DNA of 64,000 bases from JAFECT01 sp964432415 (lineage in GTDB: Bacteria > Pseudomonadota > Alphaproteobacteria > Caulobacterales > Caulobacteraceae), in NCBI GenBank assembly GCA_964432415.1, contig CAYSNW010000001.1, forward strand, positions 124,001 to 188,000, written 5' to 3'. Shown piece by piece: positions 8,249 through 17,263 of this stretch. The notes beneath the pieces were generated by a model. That model made no database searches, was not told where the DNA came from, and saw nothing but the letters and a program-made list of their open reading frames with translations. Numbering within the stretch: the stretch's first letter is position 1; each line of letters starts with the position of its first letter. The position numbers and the translations under genes are program-made.

Positions 8249-8854
8249 ATGCACCGCAAGACCCTGCTGACCTTCGCCGCCCTCTCGGCCATGACCCTGC
8301 TGGTCGGGCCCGCGCTCAGCGCCGGCGGCCTGCAGACCGCCATCTTCGCCGGAGGCTGTTTCTGGACCATGGAGCACGGGCTGGAAGAGGTCCCGGGCGT
8401 GGTCAAGGCCGTCTCCGGCTATTCCGGCGGCAAGGAGCAGCATCCGACCTATGAGGAGGTCTCCAGCGAGACCACCGGCCATCTTGAGTCGGTCAAGGTC
8501 ACCTACGACCCGCGCAAGATCAGCTACGCCACCCTGCTCGACCGCTACTGGCACATGATCGACCCGACCGATTCCGGCGGTCAGGCCTGTGACCGCGGCC
8601 CGTCCTACCATCCGGCCATCTTCGTCTCGACGCCCGACCAGCGCCGCACGGCCGAGGCCTCGAAGGCCGCCCTGCAGGGCCCCTTCAAGGGCCGCATCAC
8701 CGTGCCGATCCGCGACGCCACGGCCTTCTGGCCGGCGGAGGACTACCACCAGGGCTACGCCCGCAAGCATCCGATCGAGTACGGCGCCTACCGCGTCGGC
8801 TGCGGCCGCGACCGGGTGCTGCAGCAGCTCTGGGGGGCGAAGGCCAACCATTGA
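8249..8854 (+). CDS. msrA: Periplasmic peptide-methionine (S)-S-oxide reductase
   Basis: A 201-residue MsrA that reduces methionine-S-sulfoxide in proteins. The catalytic motif GCFW (Cys37) follows a signal peptide of about 25 residues, so this copy should be exported. Other family blocks are SGYSGGKEQHPTYEEV and AEDYHQGYARKHP; a C-terminal Cys near residue 185 (YRVGCGRD) is the likely resolving cysteine. A second MsrA at 54687 lacks a signal peptide. Its stop overlaps the TTG start of the M19 peptidase gene (TTGA), indicating coupling. Confidence 0.9.
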   Translation: MHRKTLLTFAALSAMTLLVGPALSAGGLQTAIFAGGCFWTMEHGLEEVPGVVKAVSGYSGGKEQHPTYEEVSSETTGHLESVKVTYDPRKISYATLLDRYWHMIDPTDSGGQACDRGPSYHPAIFVSTPDQRRTAEASKAALQGPFKGRITVPIRDATAFWPAEDYHQGYARKHPIEYGAYRVGCGRDRVLQQLWGAKANH

Positions 8855-9837
8855 GCCAGCACGCCCGCGCCCTGATCGCCGACGCCCTGGTCTGGGACAA
8901 CCACATCTGCGCGCCACTGGACCCGCCGGACCCGGTCCATCTGGAGGAGCTGGAGCGATACCGTTCCGCGGGCTGGACCATGGTCTCGCTCAACGCGGGC
9001 TATGCGGGGCACACCGCTGAGGACCACCTTACCGCGCTCGCCAACTTCCGCGCCTGGATCGCGGCGCGGCCCGAGCGCTACCGCCTGATCGACAAGGCCG
9101 CCGACATCGAGGCGGCCCGCGCCGAGGGCCGCCTGGGGGTGGCCTTCGACGTGGAGGGCATGGGGCCGCTGAATGGCGGGCGCCTCGACCTGGTCGAGCG
9201 GTTCCGGGACCTGGGCGTGCGGTGGATGCTGGTGGCCTACAACAAGGCCACCGACGCCGGCGCCGGCTGCTTCGACGAGACCGACGAAGGCCTGACCCCC
9301 TACGGCCGCAAGGTGCTGGCCGAGATGAAGCGGGTCGGCATGGTGGTCTGCGGCAGCCACACGGGCGCGCGCACGGCCATGGACCTGTGTGAGACGGCCG
9401 ACAATCCGGTGATCCTGTCCCACTCAAACCCGCGGGCCCTGCGCGACCATCCGCGCAACGTCTCGGACGCCCTGATCGACGCGGTAGCGGCCACCGGCGG
9501 GGTGATCGGGTTGAACGGCATCGGCCCCTTCCTGGCGGTCAACGATGCGTCCACGGAGGTTTTCCTGCGCCACCTCGACCACGTGGTCCAGCGCGTCGGC
9601 CCCGATCACACGGGCCTGGGCCTCGACCACATGTTCGGGCCGTCCGAGATCGAGGCCTTTCTCGAGGCCCACCCCTACGTCTTCCCCGACTGGGACGGCC
9701 TGCCGGTCCAGACCGTGGAGCCGGAGCGCCTGCCGGCCATCGTGGAGGGCATGCTGGGGCTGGGGTATGCGGACGACGACATCCGCAAGATCCTCGGCGG
9801 CAACTGGCTGAGGGTCGCGAAGGCGGTCTGGAAGTAG
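8851..9837 (+). CDS. M19 family (membrane dipeptidase-like) peptidase
   Basis: A 328-residue protein starting at a TTG that overlaps the msrA stop. It resembles renal-dipeptidase-type amidohydrolases: FDVEGMG carries the bridging Glu region, VCGSHTGARTAMD and VILSHSNPRAL carry the two His ligands, and GLGLDHMFGP the final Asp. The usual N-terminal HxD metal motif appears as WDNHICAP, so the His is kept but the Asp two residues on is replaced; a subgroup of M19 proteins has this form. There is no signal peptide. The probable activity is dipeptide or amide hydrolysis in the cytosol. Confidence 0.8.
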   Translation: MSQHARALIADALVWDNHICAPLDPPDPVHLEELERYRSAGWTMVSLNAGYAGHTAEDHLTALANFRAWIAARPERYRLIDKAADIEAARAEGRLGVAFDVEGMGPLNGGRLDLVERFRDLGVRWMLVAYNKATDAGAGCFDETDEGLTPYGRKVLAEMKRVGMVVCGSHTGARTAMDLCETADNPVILSHSNPRALRDHPRNVSDALIDAVAATGGVIGLNGIGPFLAVNDASTEVFLRHLDHVVQRVGPDHTGLGLDHMFGPSEIEAFLEAHPYVFPDWDGLPVQTVEPERLPAIVEGMLGLGYADDDIRKILGGNWLRVAKAVWK

Positions 9838-9852
9838 CCCTCTCCGACGCCC

Positions 9853-10995
9853 TCACAGGTCCAGGTCGTCCGCCCCCAGATCGGCCACGTCCGTGACCCC
9901 GCCCAGCGACATGGCGGCGAACATCTCCTTGCGGAACAGCTCCAGCACCGCGCTCACCCCGGCCCCGCCGCGCGCCGCGAGCGCATAGGCCCAGGCCCGC
10001 CCGATCAGCACCCCGTCGGCGCCCAGCGCCAGGGCCCGCACCACATCCAGTCCCGAGCGCACGCCCCCGTCCAGCATCACCGTGGTCTTGCCGCCGACCG
10101 CCTTCGCGATCCTCGGCAGGGCCGAGATGGTCGAGGACACGCCGTCCAGCTGCCGTCCGCCATGGTTGGAGACCACGATCCCCTGAGCCCCGATCTTAAC
10201 CGCCGACTTGGCGTCCTCGACGTCGAGCACGCCCTTGATAACCAGCGGCCCGTCCCAGCGCTCGCGGATGAAGTCGATGTCCTTCCAGGTGATCGAGGGG
10301 TCGAAGTTCTTGCCCACCCAGGCCCAGAAGGCGAACAGGTCCGCGCCCTTGTCCAGCGCCGCTGCGATCGAGCCCAGCGTATGGGGCCCGCCGTTCAGCC
10401 CTACGTCCCACAGCCATTCGGGGTGGGTGGCCAGCGCCTTGGCCCGCTCCCATTTCGCGGCGCCGGTCCGGGCGTCCGCCAGCCCGGTGCGCACGTCGCC
10501 GTAGCGGGCGCCGGGCAGGGGCAGGTCCACGGTGAACAGCAGGTTGGAGCAGCCCGCGGCCTTGGCGCGGGCCAGCAGTTCGACGGTGAAGCCGCGGTCC
10601 TTGATCATGTAGAGCTGGAACCAGAACGGCTGTTTCGCGGCGGCCGCGACCTCCTCGATCGAGCATAGGCCCAGCGTCGAGAGCGAGAAGGGCACCCCGG
10701 CCTCGGCCGCCGCCTTCGCCGCCTGCGCCTCGCCCCTGCGGGCGTACAACCCCGAAAGCCCTACCGGCCCCAGCGCCAGCGGCATGGAGCAGGCCTGGCC
10801 GAACAGGGTGGTGGACAGCTTGATCTTCGAGACGTCGCGCAGCACCCGCTGCTTCAGCCGGATGGCGCGGAAGTCCTCGACGTTGGCGCGCAGGGTGGTC
10901 TCGGCGTAGGAGCCGCCGTCAATATAACCGAACAGAAACCCCGGCAGCCGGCGCCGGGCCAGTTCGCGGTAGTCGTTCACATCGGCGGGAATCAA
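9853..10995 (-). CDS. lldD: FMN-dependent alpha-hydroxy acid (L-lactate) dehydrogenase
   Basis: A 380-residue member of the FMN-dependent hydroxy-acid oxidase/dehydrogenase family, at the length usual for LldD. Seen are the N-terminal FLFGYIDGGSYAE block, PLALGPVGLSGLYARRGE, LFTVDLPLPGARYGD, the FMN-binding Lys in PLVIKGVL, the catalytic SNHGGRQLDG motif with active-site His, and LDGGVRSGLDVVRALALGAD near the end. It oxidises L-lactate to pyruvate and passes electrons to quinones. Related enzymes act on mandelate or glycolate, so the symbol is the most likely assignment rather than certain. It is convergent with the M19 gene, 15 bp apart. Confidence 0.85.
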   Translation of the reverse strand: MIPADVNDYRELARRRLPGFLFGYIDGGSYAETTLRANVEDFRAIRLKQRVLRDVSKIKLSTTLFGQACSMPLALGPVGLSGLYARRGEAQAAKAAAEAGVPFSLSTLGLCSIEEVAAAAKQPFWFQLYMIKDRGFTVELLARAKAAGCSNLLFTVDLPLPGARYGDVRTGLADARTGAAKWERAKALATHPEWLWDVGLNGGPHTLGSIAAALDKGADLFAFWAWVGKNFDPSITWKDIDFIRERWDGPLVIKGVLDVEDAKSAVKIGAQGIVVSNHGGRQLDGVSSTISALPRIAKAVGGKTTVMLDGGVRSGLDVVRALALGADGVLIGRAWAYALAARGGAGVSAVLELFRKEMFAAMSLGGVTDVADLGADDLDL

Positions 10996-11055
10996 GGGCG
11001 GCGCCTCCAGGGTCTGCCAAGTTGAAGCACCAAATCTCAGGCCCTTCTACATTTG

Positions 11056-11180
11056 ACTCTCCCCGGCGAAAGCCGGGGCCCAGCAATCCCCGATGTCTAT
11101 CGGGGTCCAGACAAGATCATATCTTCTAGACCCCGGCCTTCGCCGGGGATTGCTGGGTCCCGGCTTCCGCCGGGAAGAGT
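11056..11180. repeat. Palindromic intergenic repeat element (125 bp)
   Basis: 36-bp arms (11056-11091 and 11145-11180) are inverted copies with three mismatches, and each arm holds its own small hairpin (CCCCGGCGAAAGCCGGGG; CCCGGCTTCCGCCGGG). The middle contains a second GGGGATTG/CAATCCCC-type pairing. It sits in the 262-bp gap between divergent lldD and the permease. It resembles the 5316-5467 element in design but not in sequence. Confidence 0.65.
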
Positions 11181-11257
11181 AGCTTTGGGAGAAAGCGAAG
11201 CGCTTGACGCCATCCCCGAACCACCGCGACCCTCGGCCCTGAATCTTGGGGGCCGCC

Positions 11258-12553
11258 ATGTCCATCTTCGAGCACGCGTTCAAACTGTCCGACAACGGAA
11301 CATCCATCCGTACCGAGGTCGTCGCCGGCGCGACCACCTGGCTGACCATGGTCTATATCGTGGTCCTCAACCCCCAGATCCTGCACGCCGCCGGCATCGA
11401 CCAGGGCGCCGCCTTCACCGCCACCTGCATCGCTGCCGCGCTGGGCACGCTCGCCATGGGGCTGCTGGCCAACTACCCGCTGGCGCTGGCGCCCGGGATG
11501 GGGCTGAACGCCTATTTCGCCTTCACCGTCTGCCTCGGCATGCACATCCCCTGGCAGACCGCGCTGGGCGCGGTCTTCCTCTCGGGCGCGCTGTTTCTGA
11601 TCATCAGCGTCACGCGCCTGCGCGAATGGCTGATCAATTCCATCCCGATCTCGCTCAAGCTCGGCATCGCGGCCGGCATCGGCCTGTTCCTGGGCCTGCT
11701 GGGCCTGAAGGGTATGGGGGTGGTGGTCGCCAGCCCCGAGACCCTGGTGACGCTCGGTCCGCTTACCGGAAACCAGGTCCTGCTCAGCTGCGCCGGCTTC
11801 CTGGTCATCGCGGGCCTGTCGGCGCGCAGGGTCCCCGGCGCGATCCTGATCGGCATCCTGGGCGTCACCCTGGCCGGAATTCCGCTGGGCCTCACCCAGT
11901 TTCACGGTCTGATGTCAGCCCCGCCGTCCCTGGCCCCGACCCTGTTCAAGCTCGACAACGCCTCGGCGCTGCAGCTCGGCGTCGCGGGCGTGGTCTTCAC
12001 CTTCTTCCTGGTCGATGTGCTCGACAACACCGGCACCCTGATCGGCACGATCCAGGCGGCGGGCTTGATGGGACCGGACGGCAAGGTCCCGCGCCTCAGA
12101 GAGGCCCTGCTCGCCGACAGCGGCGGCGCGATCCTGGGCGCCGCGCTCGGGACCTCGACCACCACCAGCTACATCGAGAGCGCCGCCGGCATCGAGGCGG
12201 GCGGCCGCACCGGCCTGACCGCGGTCGTGGTCGCGATCCTGTTCGGCCTGACCCTGCTCTTCGCGCCTCTGGCCCTGTCGATCCCGGCCTTCGCCACCGC
12301 CCCGGCGCTGGTCTTCGTCGCCTGCCTGATGGCTGGCGCGCTCAAGGGCCTGGCCTGGGACGAGATGAGCGAGTCGCTGCCCGCCATCGTGACCGCCCTG
12401 GCCATCCCGCTGACCTTCTCGATCGCCGCGGGCATCGGCCTGGGCTTCATCACCTACCTGACGGTCAAGCTGGTCGCCGGCCGCTGGAGGGACCTGACCG
12501 GAGCGGTCTGGCTGATCGCCCTGGCCTCAGGCGTTCACTTCGCGATGGGTTGA
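11258..12553 (+). CDS. NCS2 family purine permease (AzgA/PbuG type)
   Basis: A 431-residue polytopic transporter with about 12-14 membrane spans. The AzgA-branch signatures are present: TEVVAGATTWLTMVYI at the N-terminus, LAPGMGLNAYFAF, FLVDVLDNTGTL (the motif with the Asp/Thr substrate region) and GTSTTTSYIESAAGIEAGGRTGLTA. This branch imports hypoxanthine, guanine or adenine by proton symport. The ATG at 11258 was preferred to a TTG 12 bp upstream. The gene lies 17 kb from the purine degradation cluster in this window and could supply its substrate. Confidence 0.87.
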   Translation: MSIFEHAFKLSDNGTSIRTEVVAGATTWLTMVYIVVLNPQILHAAGIDQGAAFTATCIAAALGTLAMGLLANYPLALAPGMGLNAYFAFTVCLGMHIPWQTALGAVFLSGALFLIISVTRLREWLINSIPISLKLGIAAGIGLFLGLLGLKGMGVVVASPETLVTLGPLTGNQVLLSCAGFLVIAGLSARRVPGAILIGILGVTLAGIPLGLTQFHGLMSAPPSLAPTLFKLDNASALQLGVAGVVFTFFLVDVLDNTGTLIGTIQAAGLMGPDGKVPRLREALLADSGGAILGAALGTSTTTSYIESAAGIEAGGRTGLTAVVVAILFGLTLLFAPLALSIPAFATAPALVFVACLMAGALKGLAWDEMSESLPAIVTALAIPLTFSIAAGIGLGFITYLTVKLVAGRWRDLTGAVWLIALASGVHFAMG

Positions 12554-12562
12554 GGTGTGTCG

Positions 12563-13054
12563 ATGGCCGGAGCCAAGCCGACACGCCTGCTGCTCGCCTG
12601 TTGCCTGGGCGCGCCCTTCATCGCTGCGGCCACGGCGCTTGACCGGCTGCTCGGCCACCCGATCCGGCGTTGGACGGAGGGACTGCCCGACCAGCGCCTG
12701 GTCAAGGCGATCGTTCTCGGCCTGATCGCCGTCTACCTGGTCATCTTCCTTGTGGCGCTCGTCCGCGATCGCAGCTGGCGGCAGCCGCCCCACACCCGTG
12801 TGACCGCTGCCGGTCGCGAAGTCTGGTTCGTGCCCTGGGGCGCCGGCTGGAACCCGGTCAGCTGGAAGGGCTGGGCCCTGGCGCTGGGCTCCTTGGCGGC
12901 CATGGTCGGCGCCGTCCTGCTGCTCGACCGGCTGGTAGGCCCCACGCGCGAGCCCGCCCTGCGTCTGCTGGTCGTTGCGCCGGTCTGGATCACTCTTATC
13001 TGGCTCTGGTGGATGGTCCAGCGCCACACCGCGCCGGACGATCCGGAGGACTGA
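12563..13054 (+). CDS. Small membrane protein, unknown
   Basis: A 163-residue protein with four hydrophobic segments (about residues 8-28, 45-66, 95-115 and 125-145) and polar loops; no family recognised. The start is ATG 12563, with GAGG about 7 bp before it; a GTG at 12557 is the alternative. It follows the permease by 9 bp on the same strand and may be co-transcribed. A link to purine transport is only positional. Confidence 0.6.
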   Translation: MAGAKPTRLLLACCLGAPFIAAATALDRLLGHPIRRWTEGLPDQRLVKAIVLGLIAVYLVIFLVALVRDRSWRQPPHTRVTAAGREVWFVPWGAGWNPVSWKGWALALGSLAAMVGAVLLLDRLVGPTREPALRLLVVAPVWITLIWLWWMVQRHTAPDDPED

Positions 13055-13061
13055 CTCGCCG

Positions 13062-16000
13062 TCAGGCCGGCTCCGGCCTCGCCGGCTTCAACCCGCCCAT
13101 CAGCCGGTACAGCGCCGGCATGGCCAGCAGCACCAGCGGCCCGCCCGCGATCAGGCCCGAGATGATGGCGATGGCCAGGGGCCGCTCCATCGAGGCGCCG
13201 TGGCCGAACACCACGGCCAAGGGGGCCAGGGCGAGGATCGCGGCCAGGGTGGTCATGGCGATCGGCCTCAGCCGGTTGACGCCCGCGTCCACCAGCGCCT
13301 GTTCCGGGTTGACGCCCTCCTTCACCAGGGTCTCGTATTCGGTGAAGTAGAAGATGGCGACCTCGGTCACGATGCCGATGATCATGGTCATGCCCATCAG
13401 GGCCATGATGTTCAGCTCCACCCCGGTGACCCACAGGCCCAGCGCCACGGCGGCGGCGGCGGCCAGCGGCATGATCAGGATCGACAGGGCGATGCGGAAG
13501 CTCTCGTAGAGGAACAGCAGCAGGACGAAGATCGCGGCCACCGCGGCGGCGAAGACGATGGCCATGTCGCGGAAAGCGGTCTTCTGCTCCGCATACAGAC
13601 CACCCATCTCGTAGCTGACGCCCGCGGGCAGCAGGCCCGGCTTGTTCATGACCGCGACCACGTCCTTGGCGGTCGAGCCCGTGTCGCGCCCGGTCACCCG
13701 CGCGGTCACCGGGACCATGCGCCTCAGGTTCTCTCGCGTGACCTCGGCTTGGCCGGTGACGGTCTCGATGTCGGCGATGCGGCGCAGGGGAAAGACGTGG
13801 CCGTCCGTGGCCTTCAGCGTCAGCCAGCCGACCTGGGCCTCGCGCGATCGCGCGGCCAGGGGAATCCAGACCCGCACGTCGGCCATGTTGGCGCCGGTCT
13901 GCACCTGAGTTCCGACATTACCGCTCATCATGTCGGTGATCTGCTTGCCGGCCTCGGCCACGTCGATGCCTTCCAGGGCCGCGCGCGAGGGATCGACCTT
14001 GATGTTGATGGCGTCGCCGGCCACCACCACCCCGCTCTTGATCTCGTCGATGCCCTTCACGTCCTTGATGGCGTCGGCCACCTCCGGCGCGGTCTTCAAG
14101 AGCAGGGCTGCGTCGTCGCTGAACAGCTTGATTTCGATGGGCTGGGGCACGGCGGTCAGGTCGCCGATCAGGTCCTCCATCAGCTGGGCGGTCTCGATCT
14201 CGATGCCCGGCACCTTGGCCTGCACCCGGCCGCGCACGTCGTCCATGATCTCCTCGATCGGACGCCGGCCCTTGGCCTTCAGCCGGATGAAGAAGTCGCC
14301 GGTGTTGGACTCGGTCAGGCCGCCGCCCAGCTGGGCGCCGGTGCGCCGCGAATAGGTCGCCACGTCAGGCGTGGCGCGGATCTCGCCCTCGACCTGGCGC
14401 ATCAGCCGGTCGGTCTCGCTGATCGACATGCCGGGGGGGGCCACATAGTCCAGGATGAAGCCGCCCTCGTCGATCTTGGGCATGAAGCCGGACCCGACGC
14501 TCATGAAGCCGATGACGCCCGCGACCACCAGGGCCGCCACGGCCCCGAGCGCGAAGACCGGGCTCGCCACGGAATTGGCCAGGGCGTTGCGGTAGCGGCT
14601 GGTGATGCGGCCCTTGGGGTCGACCTCCGCCACCTTGGAGCCCGTGCTGCTGAACTTGTCGACCAGGACGGGCACCAGCCACCAGGCGGTCAGGAACGAC
14701 AGCAACAGCGCCACCGCCATGGTGATCGACAGGGCCTTGAAGAAGGCGCCCGTCACCCCGGTCAGGAAGGCCAGCGGCAGGAAGATCACCGTGGTCGCCG
14801 CCGAGGAGCCGGTCAGGGGGCGCAGGAACTCGGCCGCCGCGCGGTTGACCGCCTCGGTCCCGTGCTCGCGCGTCTCCGCCAGCCTGCGGTCGATGTGTTC
14901 GATCATCACGATGGCGTCGTCGATGATCAGGCCGATGGCCGCCGCCATGCCGCCCAGGGTCATGATGTTGAAGCTCTGGCCGGTGAATTTCAGCACCAGG
15001 GTGGTGGCCGCCAGCACCGCCGGCACCGCGATCACCGCCGCCAGGGTCACCTTCCAGTCGCGCAGGAAGACCAGCAGCACCAGGGCGGCCAGGATCACGC
15101 CGATGATGATGGCGTCGCGCAGGCCCGAGGCCGAGTGCAGGATCAGGTCGCTCTGGTCGTACCAGGCCGAGACCTTCAGGTCGCCGGGCGCCTGGGCCTT
15201 CGCCCGCTCCATGACCTTGGCCACTTCCTTGACGATCTGGACCGTGTTGCCGCCGGGCTGCTGGTAGATCTGCACGGAGACGGCGTCGCGGCCGTCGGCG
15301 GTGACGCGGATCCACTGCGGCGAACCGGCCGTGCTGACCCTGGCCACGTCGCGCACGCGCACCACCGCGCCCTTGTCGGCCTTGACCACCAGGTTCTCGA
15401 TCTGGCGCGGCTCGGTGACGCGACTGTCGATCAGGGCCAGGAACAGCTTGCCGCGGTCCTCGATGCGGCCCGAGGCGGTCAGCACATTGGCCGCCGTCAC
15501 GGCCGCGGAAACGTCGGACAGGGTCAGGCCATAGGCCTGCAGCTTGGCCGGGTCGGCCTCGACCCGGTACTCGCCCTTGGCCCCGCCGAGCGCATCCACC
15601 CGCGCCACCCCGTTGATGGTCGACAGCAGCGGCGACAGGGTCCGGTCGGCGAAGCGGCGCAGCTCCACCGGCGAGGCCGTGGCCGAGGTCAGGCTGTAGG
15701 CGGCGACCGGAAAGACGGTCGGATCCATGCGCCGCACCGTGAAGCTGACGCCGGGAGGCAGGGACTGGGTCGCCCGCGTCAGGGCGGCTTCCGTGCGCTG
15801 GGCGGCCAGGTCCAGATCCGTGCCCCAGGCGAAGTTGATCGACATCTCGGCCGAGCCGCGGCTGGTGGTCGAACGCAGCGACTTGACGTCGGGGACCGCG
15901 CGCACCGCCTGCTCCAGTGGGCGGGTGACGGCGATCTCCATCTGGTCCACGGGCCGGTCGCCCGCGTCGATGGCCACCGAGATGCGCGGGAAGCGCACAT

Positions 16001-16115
16001 TGGGGAACAGGCCCACCGGCATGGCCAGGCCCGCGACGCAGCCGGCGATGATCAGCATCGACAGCAGCGTCAGCAGCGAACGCCGGCGCTCGGCGACGAA
16101 TTTCGAGAGGTTCAT
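13062..16115 (-). CDS. RND superfamily inner-membrane efflux pump
   Basis: A 1017-residue AcrB/MdtC-like proton-driven pump with two halves of six membrane helices and large periplasmic loops. TM4 carries GLIIDDAIVMIEH, the paired Asp of proton translocation in the drug-type (HAE) branch, rather than the metal-type motif. Other landmarks are the N-terminal MPVGLFPNVRFPRISV, LTLGGMAAAIGL, FLPLAFLTGVTGAFFKALSITMA and GVELNIMALMGMTMIIGIV. It is the last gene of tolC-like/fusion protein/pump, starting 8 bp after the fusion protein stop. The order is that of CzcCBA-type operons although the pump motif is HAE-like. Substrate unknown. Confidence 0.88.
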   Translation of the reverse strand: MNLSKFVAERRRSLLTLLSMLIIAGCVAGLAMPVGLFPNVRFPRISVAIDAGDRPVDQMEIAVTRPLEQAVRAVPDVKSLRSTTSRGSAEMSINFAWGTDLDLAAQRTEAALTRATQSLPPGVSFTVRRMDPTVFPVAAYSLTSATASPVELRRFADRTLSPLLSTINGVARVDALGGAKGEYRVEADPAKLQAYGLTLSDVSAAVTAANVLTASGRIEDRGKLFLALIDSRVTEPRQIENLVVKADKGAVVRVRDVARVSTAGSPQWIRVTADGRDAVSVQIYQQPGGNTVQIVKEVAKVMERAKAQAPGDLKVSAWYDQSDLILHSASGLRDAIIIGVILAALVLLVFLRDWKVTLAAVIAVPAVLAATTLVLKFTGQSFNIMTLGGMAAAIGLIIDDAIVMIEHIDRRLAETREHGTEAVNRAAAEFLRPLTGSSAATTVIFLPLAFLTGVTGAFFKALSITMAVALLLSFLTAWWLVPVLVDKFSSTGSKVAEVDPKGRITSRYRNALANSVASPVFALGAVAALVVAGVIGFMSVGSGFMPKIDEGGFILDYVAPPGMSISETDRLMRQVEGEIRATPDVATYSRRTGAQLGGGLTESNTGDFFIRLKAKGRRPIEEIMDDVRGRVQAKVPGIEIETAQLMEDLIGDLTAVPQPIEIKLFSDDAALLLKTAPEVADAIKDVKGIDEIKSGVVVAGDAINIKVDPSRAALEGIDVAEAGKQITDMMSGNVGTQVQTGANMADVRVWIPLAARSREAQVGWLTLKATDGHVFPLRRIADIETVTGQAEVTRENLRRMVPVTARVTGRDTGSTAKDVVAVMNKPGLLPAGVSYEMGGLYAEQKTAFRDMAIVFAAAVAAIFVLLLFLYESFRIALSILIMPLAAAAAVALGLWVTGVELNIMALMGMTMIIGIVTEVAIFYFTEYETLVKEGVNPEQALVDAGVNRLRPIAMTTLAAILALAPLAVVFGHGASMERPLAIAIISGLIAGGPLVLLAMPALYRLMGGLKPARPEPA

Positions 16116-16123
16116 GGCCGGGC

Positions 16124-17263
16124 TCAGTCCTTCTCGGCCGCGTCGGCCTTTTCAGGCGCCGCCTTTTTCACCGGGGCGAGACGGACCTCCATCCCGTTCT
16201 GCAGCTCGTAGGCGCCCTCGACCGCGACGGCGTCGCCGGCCTTGAGCGCGCCCTTGACCTCGATGGCCTCGCCCTGGTCGTCGCCGACCTCGACCGCCAC
16301 CCGTTTGGCCCTGCCGCCGGCGACGGTGAACACGTGGGTTCCGGTCTCGTCGAACACCACCGCCGCGCGCGGGACCACCAGGCCCGAATGCGAGCCGGTG
16401 ACGATCTCGCCCTTCACCGCCGAGCCGATCGGCCAGGGCGCGCCGCCCAGCGGCGCCAGGGCGTCGACCGACTTGGTGGTCGCGTCCACCTGACGGCCGA
16501 CCATGGCGATGTGCGAGGTGATCGGCGCGGCCTTGCCGAACACCGGCGTCAGGGTCACAGCCTGGCCGGCGGCGACCGAGACCGACAGGTCCGGCTCGAT
16601 GCTGAGCTTGGCGCCGACCCCGCCGCCGCTGCCGCCCGCCTGGGCCAGGGTCATGATCGGGGCGTCCTGGGCGACGTGATCGCCCGCAACCCCGGTCACC
16701 GCGGTGACCACCGCCGCGAAGGGAGCGGTCAGGGTCTGGCGGCCCTTGCCTGCGCCCTGGGCCGACTGGGCGACCAGCGCCGCGTTGGCGTCGGCCAGGG
16801 CCTTCTGGGCGGCGATGACCTGGTCATTGGTGGCCAGGTGGTCCTTCATCATCCGCTGCACCCGTTCCAGGTCGCGTTGGGCGGCGTTCCTGGCGTTGAC
16901 CGCCTGGTCGTAGCTCATGCGCGCGCCGGGCGCGTCGGCCAGGACCACCAGCGGCTGGCCGGCGTTGACCGCCTGGCCGGGGCCGACCAGGACCTGGACC
17001 ACGATGGCGGGCTTGGGCGAGGCGATGGTGAACACCCCGCTCTGGGAGGGCGTGACCACTCCGAACACCGGGGCGGTGTCGCGCACCTCGGCGCTCTCGA
17101 CCTTGGCCAGGGTGACCAGGGCCACGCCCTCCGCGTCGGCCGCGGCCTTCTCGCCGGCCTTGTGCAGCAGCAGAAAGGCGATCAGGGCGACCAGCAGGAC
17201 CACGCCCACGACGATCAGCCAGGGAATGCGGCGGCTCGAGACGGAGCTCAGGTAACGGTTCAT
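16124..17263 (-). CDS. RND efflux periplasmic adaptor (membrane fusion) protein
   Basis: A 379-residue HlyD/AcrA-like adaptor: one N-terminal membrane anchor (IPWLIVVGVVLLVALIAFLLL, about residues 13-33), a barrel-sandwich/lipoyl segment (VVQVLVGPGQAVNAGQPLVVL), a helical hairpin (residues about 115-165), the second lipoyl half (LTAPFAAVVTAVTGVAGD) and C-terminal beta-barrel and membrane-proximal domains ending in a Lys/Ala/Glu-rich tail. The ATG at 17263 overlaps the upstream stop by 4 bp. It connects the RND pump with the TolC-like channel encoded on either side. Confidence 0.86.
   Translation of the reverse strand: MNRYLSSVSSRRIPWLIVVGVVLLVALIAFLLLHKAGEKAAADAEGVALVTLAKVESAEVRDTAPVFGVVTPSQSGVFTIASPKPAIVVQVLVGPGQAVNAGQPLVVLADAPGARMSYDQAVNARNAAQRDLERVQRMMKDHLATNDQVIAAQKALADANAALVAQSAQGAGKGRQTLTAPFAAVVTAVTGVAGDHVAQDAPIMTLAQAGGSGGGVGAKLSIEPDLSVSVAAGQAVTLTPVFGKAAPITSHIAMVGRQVDATTKSVDALAPLGGAPWPIGSAVKGEIVTGSHSGLVVPRAAVVFDETGTHVFTVAGGRAKRVAVEVGDDQGEAIEVKGALKAGDAVAVEGAYELQNGMEVRLAPVKKAAPEKADAAEKD

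Noticed and set aside
12975..16211. Long open frame (over 1000 codons) on the plus strand opposite the RND pump
   Set aside because: It is antisense to a well-supported pump, has a His/Gln/Gly/Arg-rich translation without domains, and is the usual shadow of a high-GC gene.
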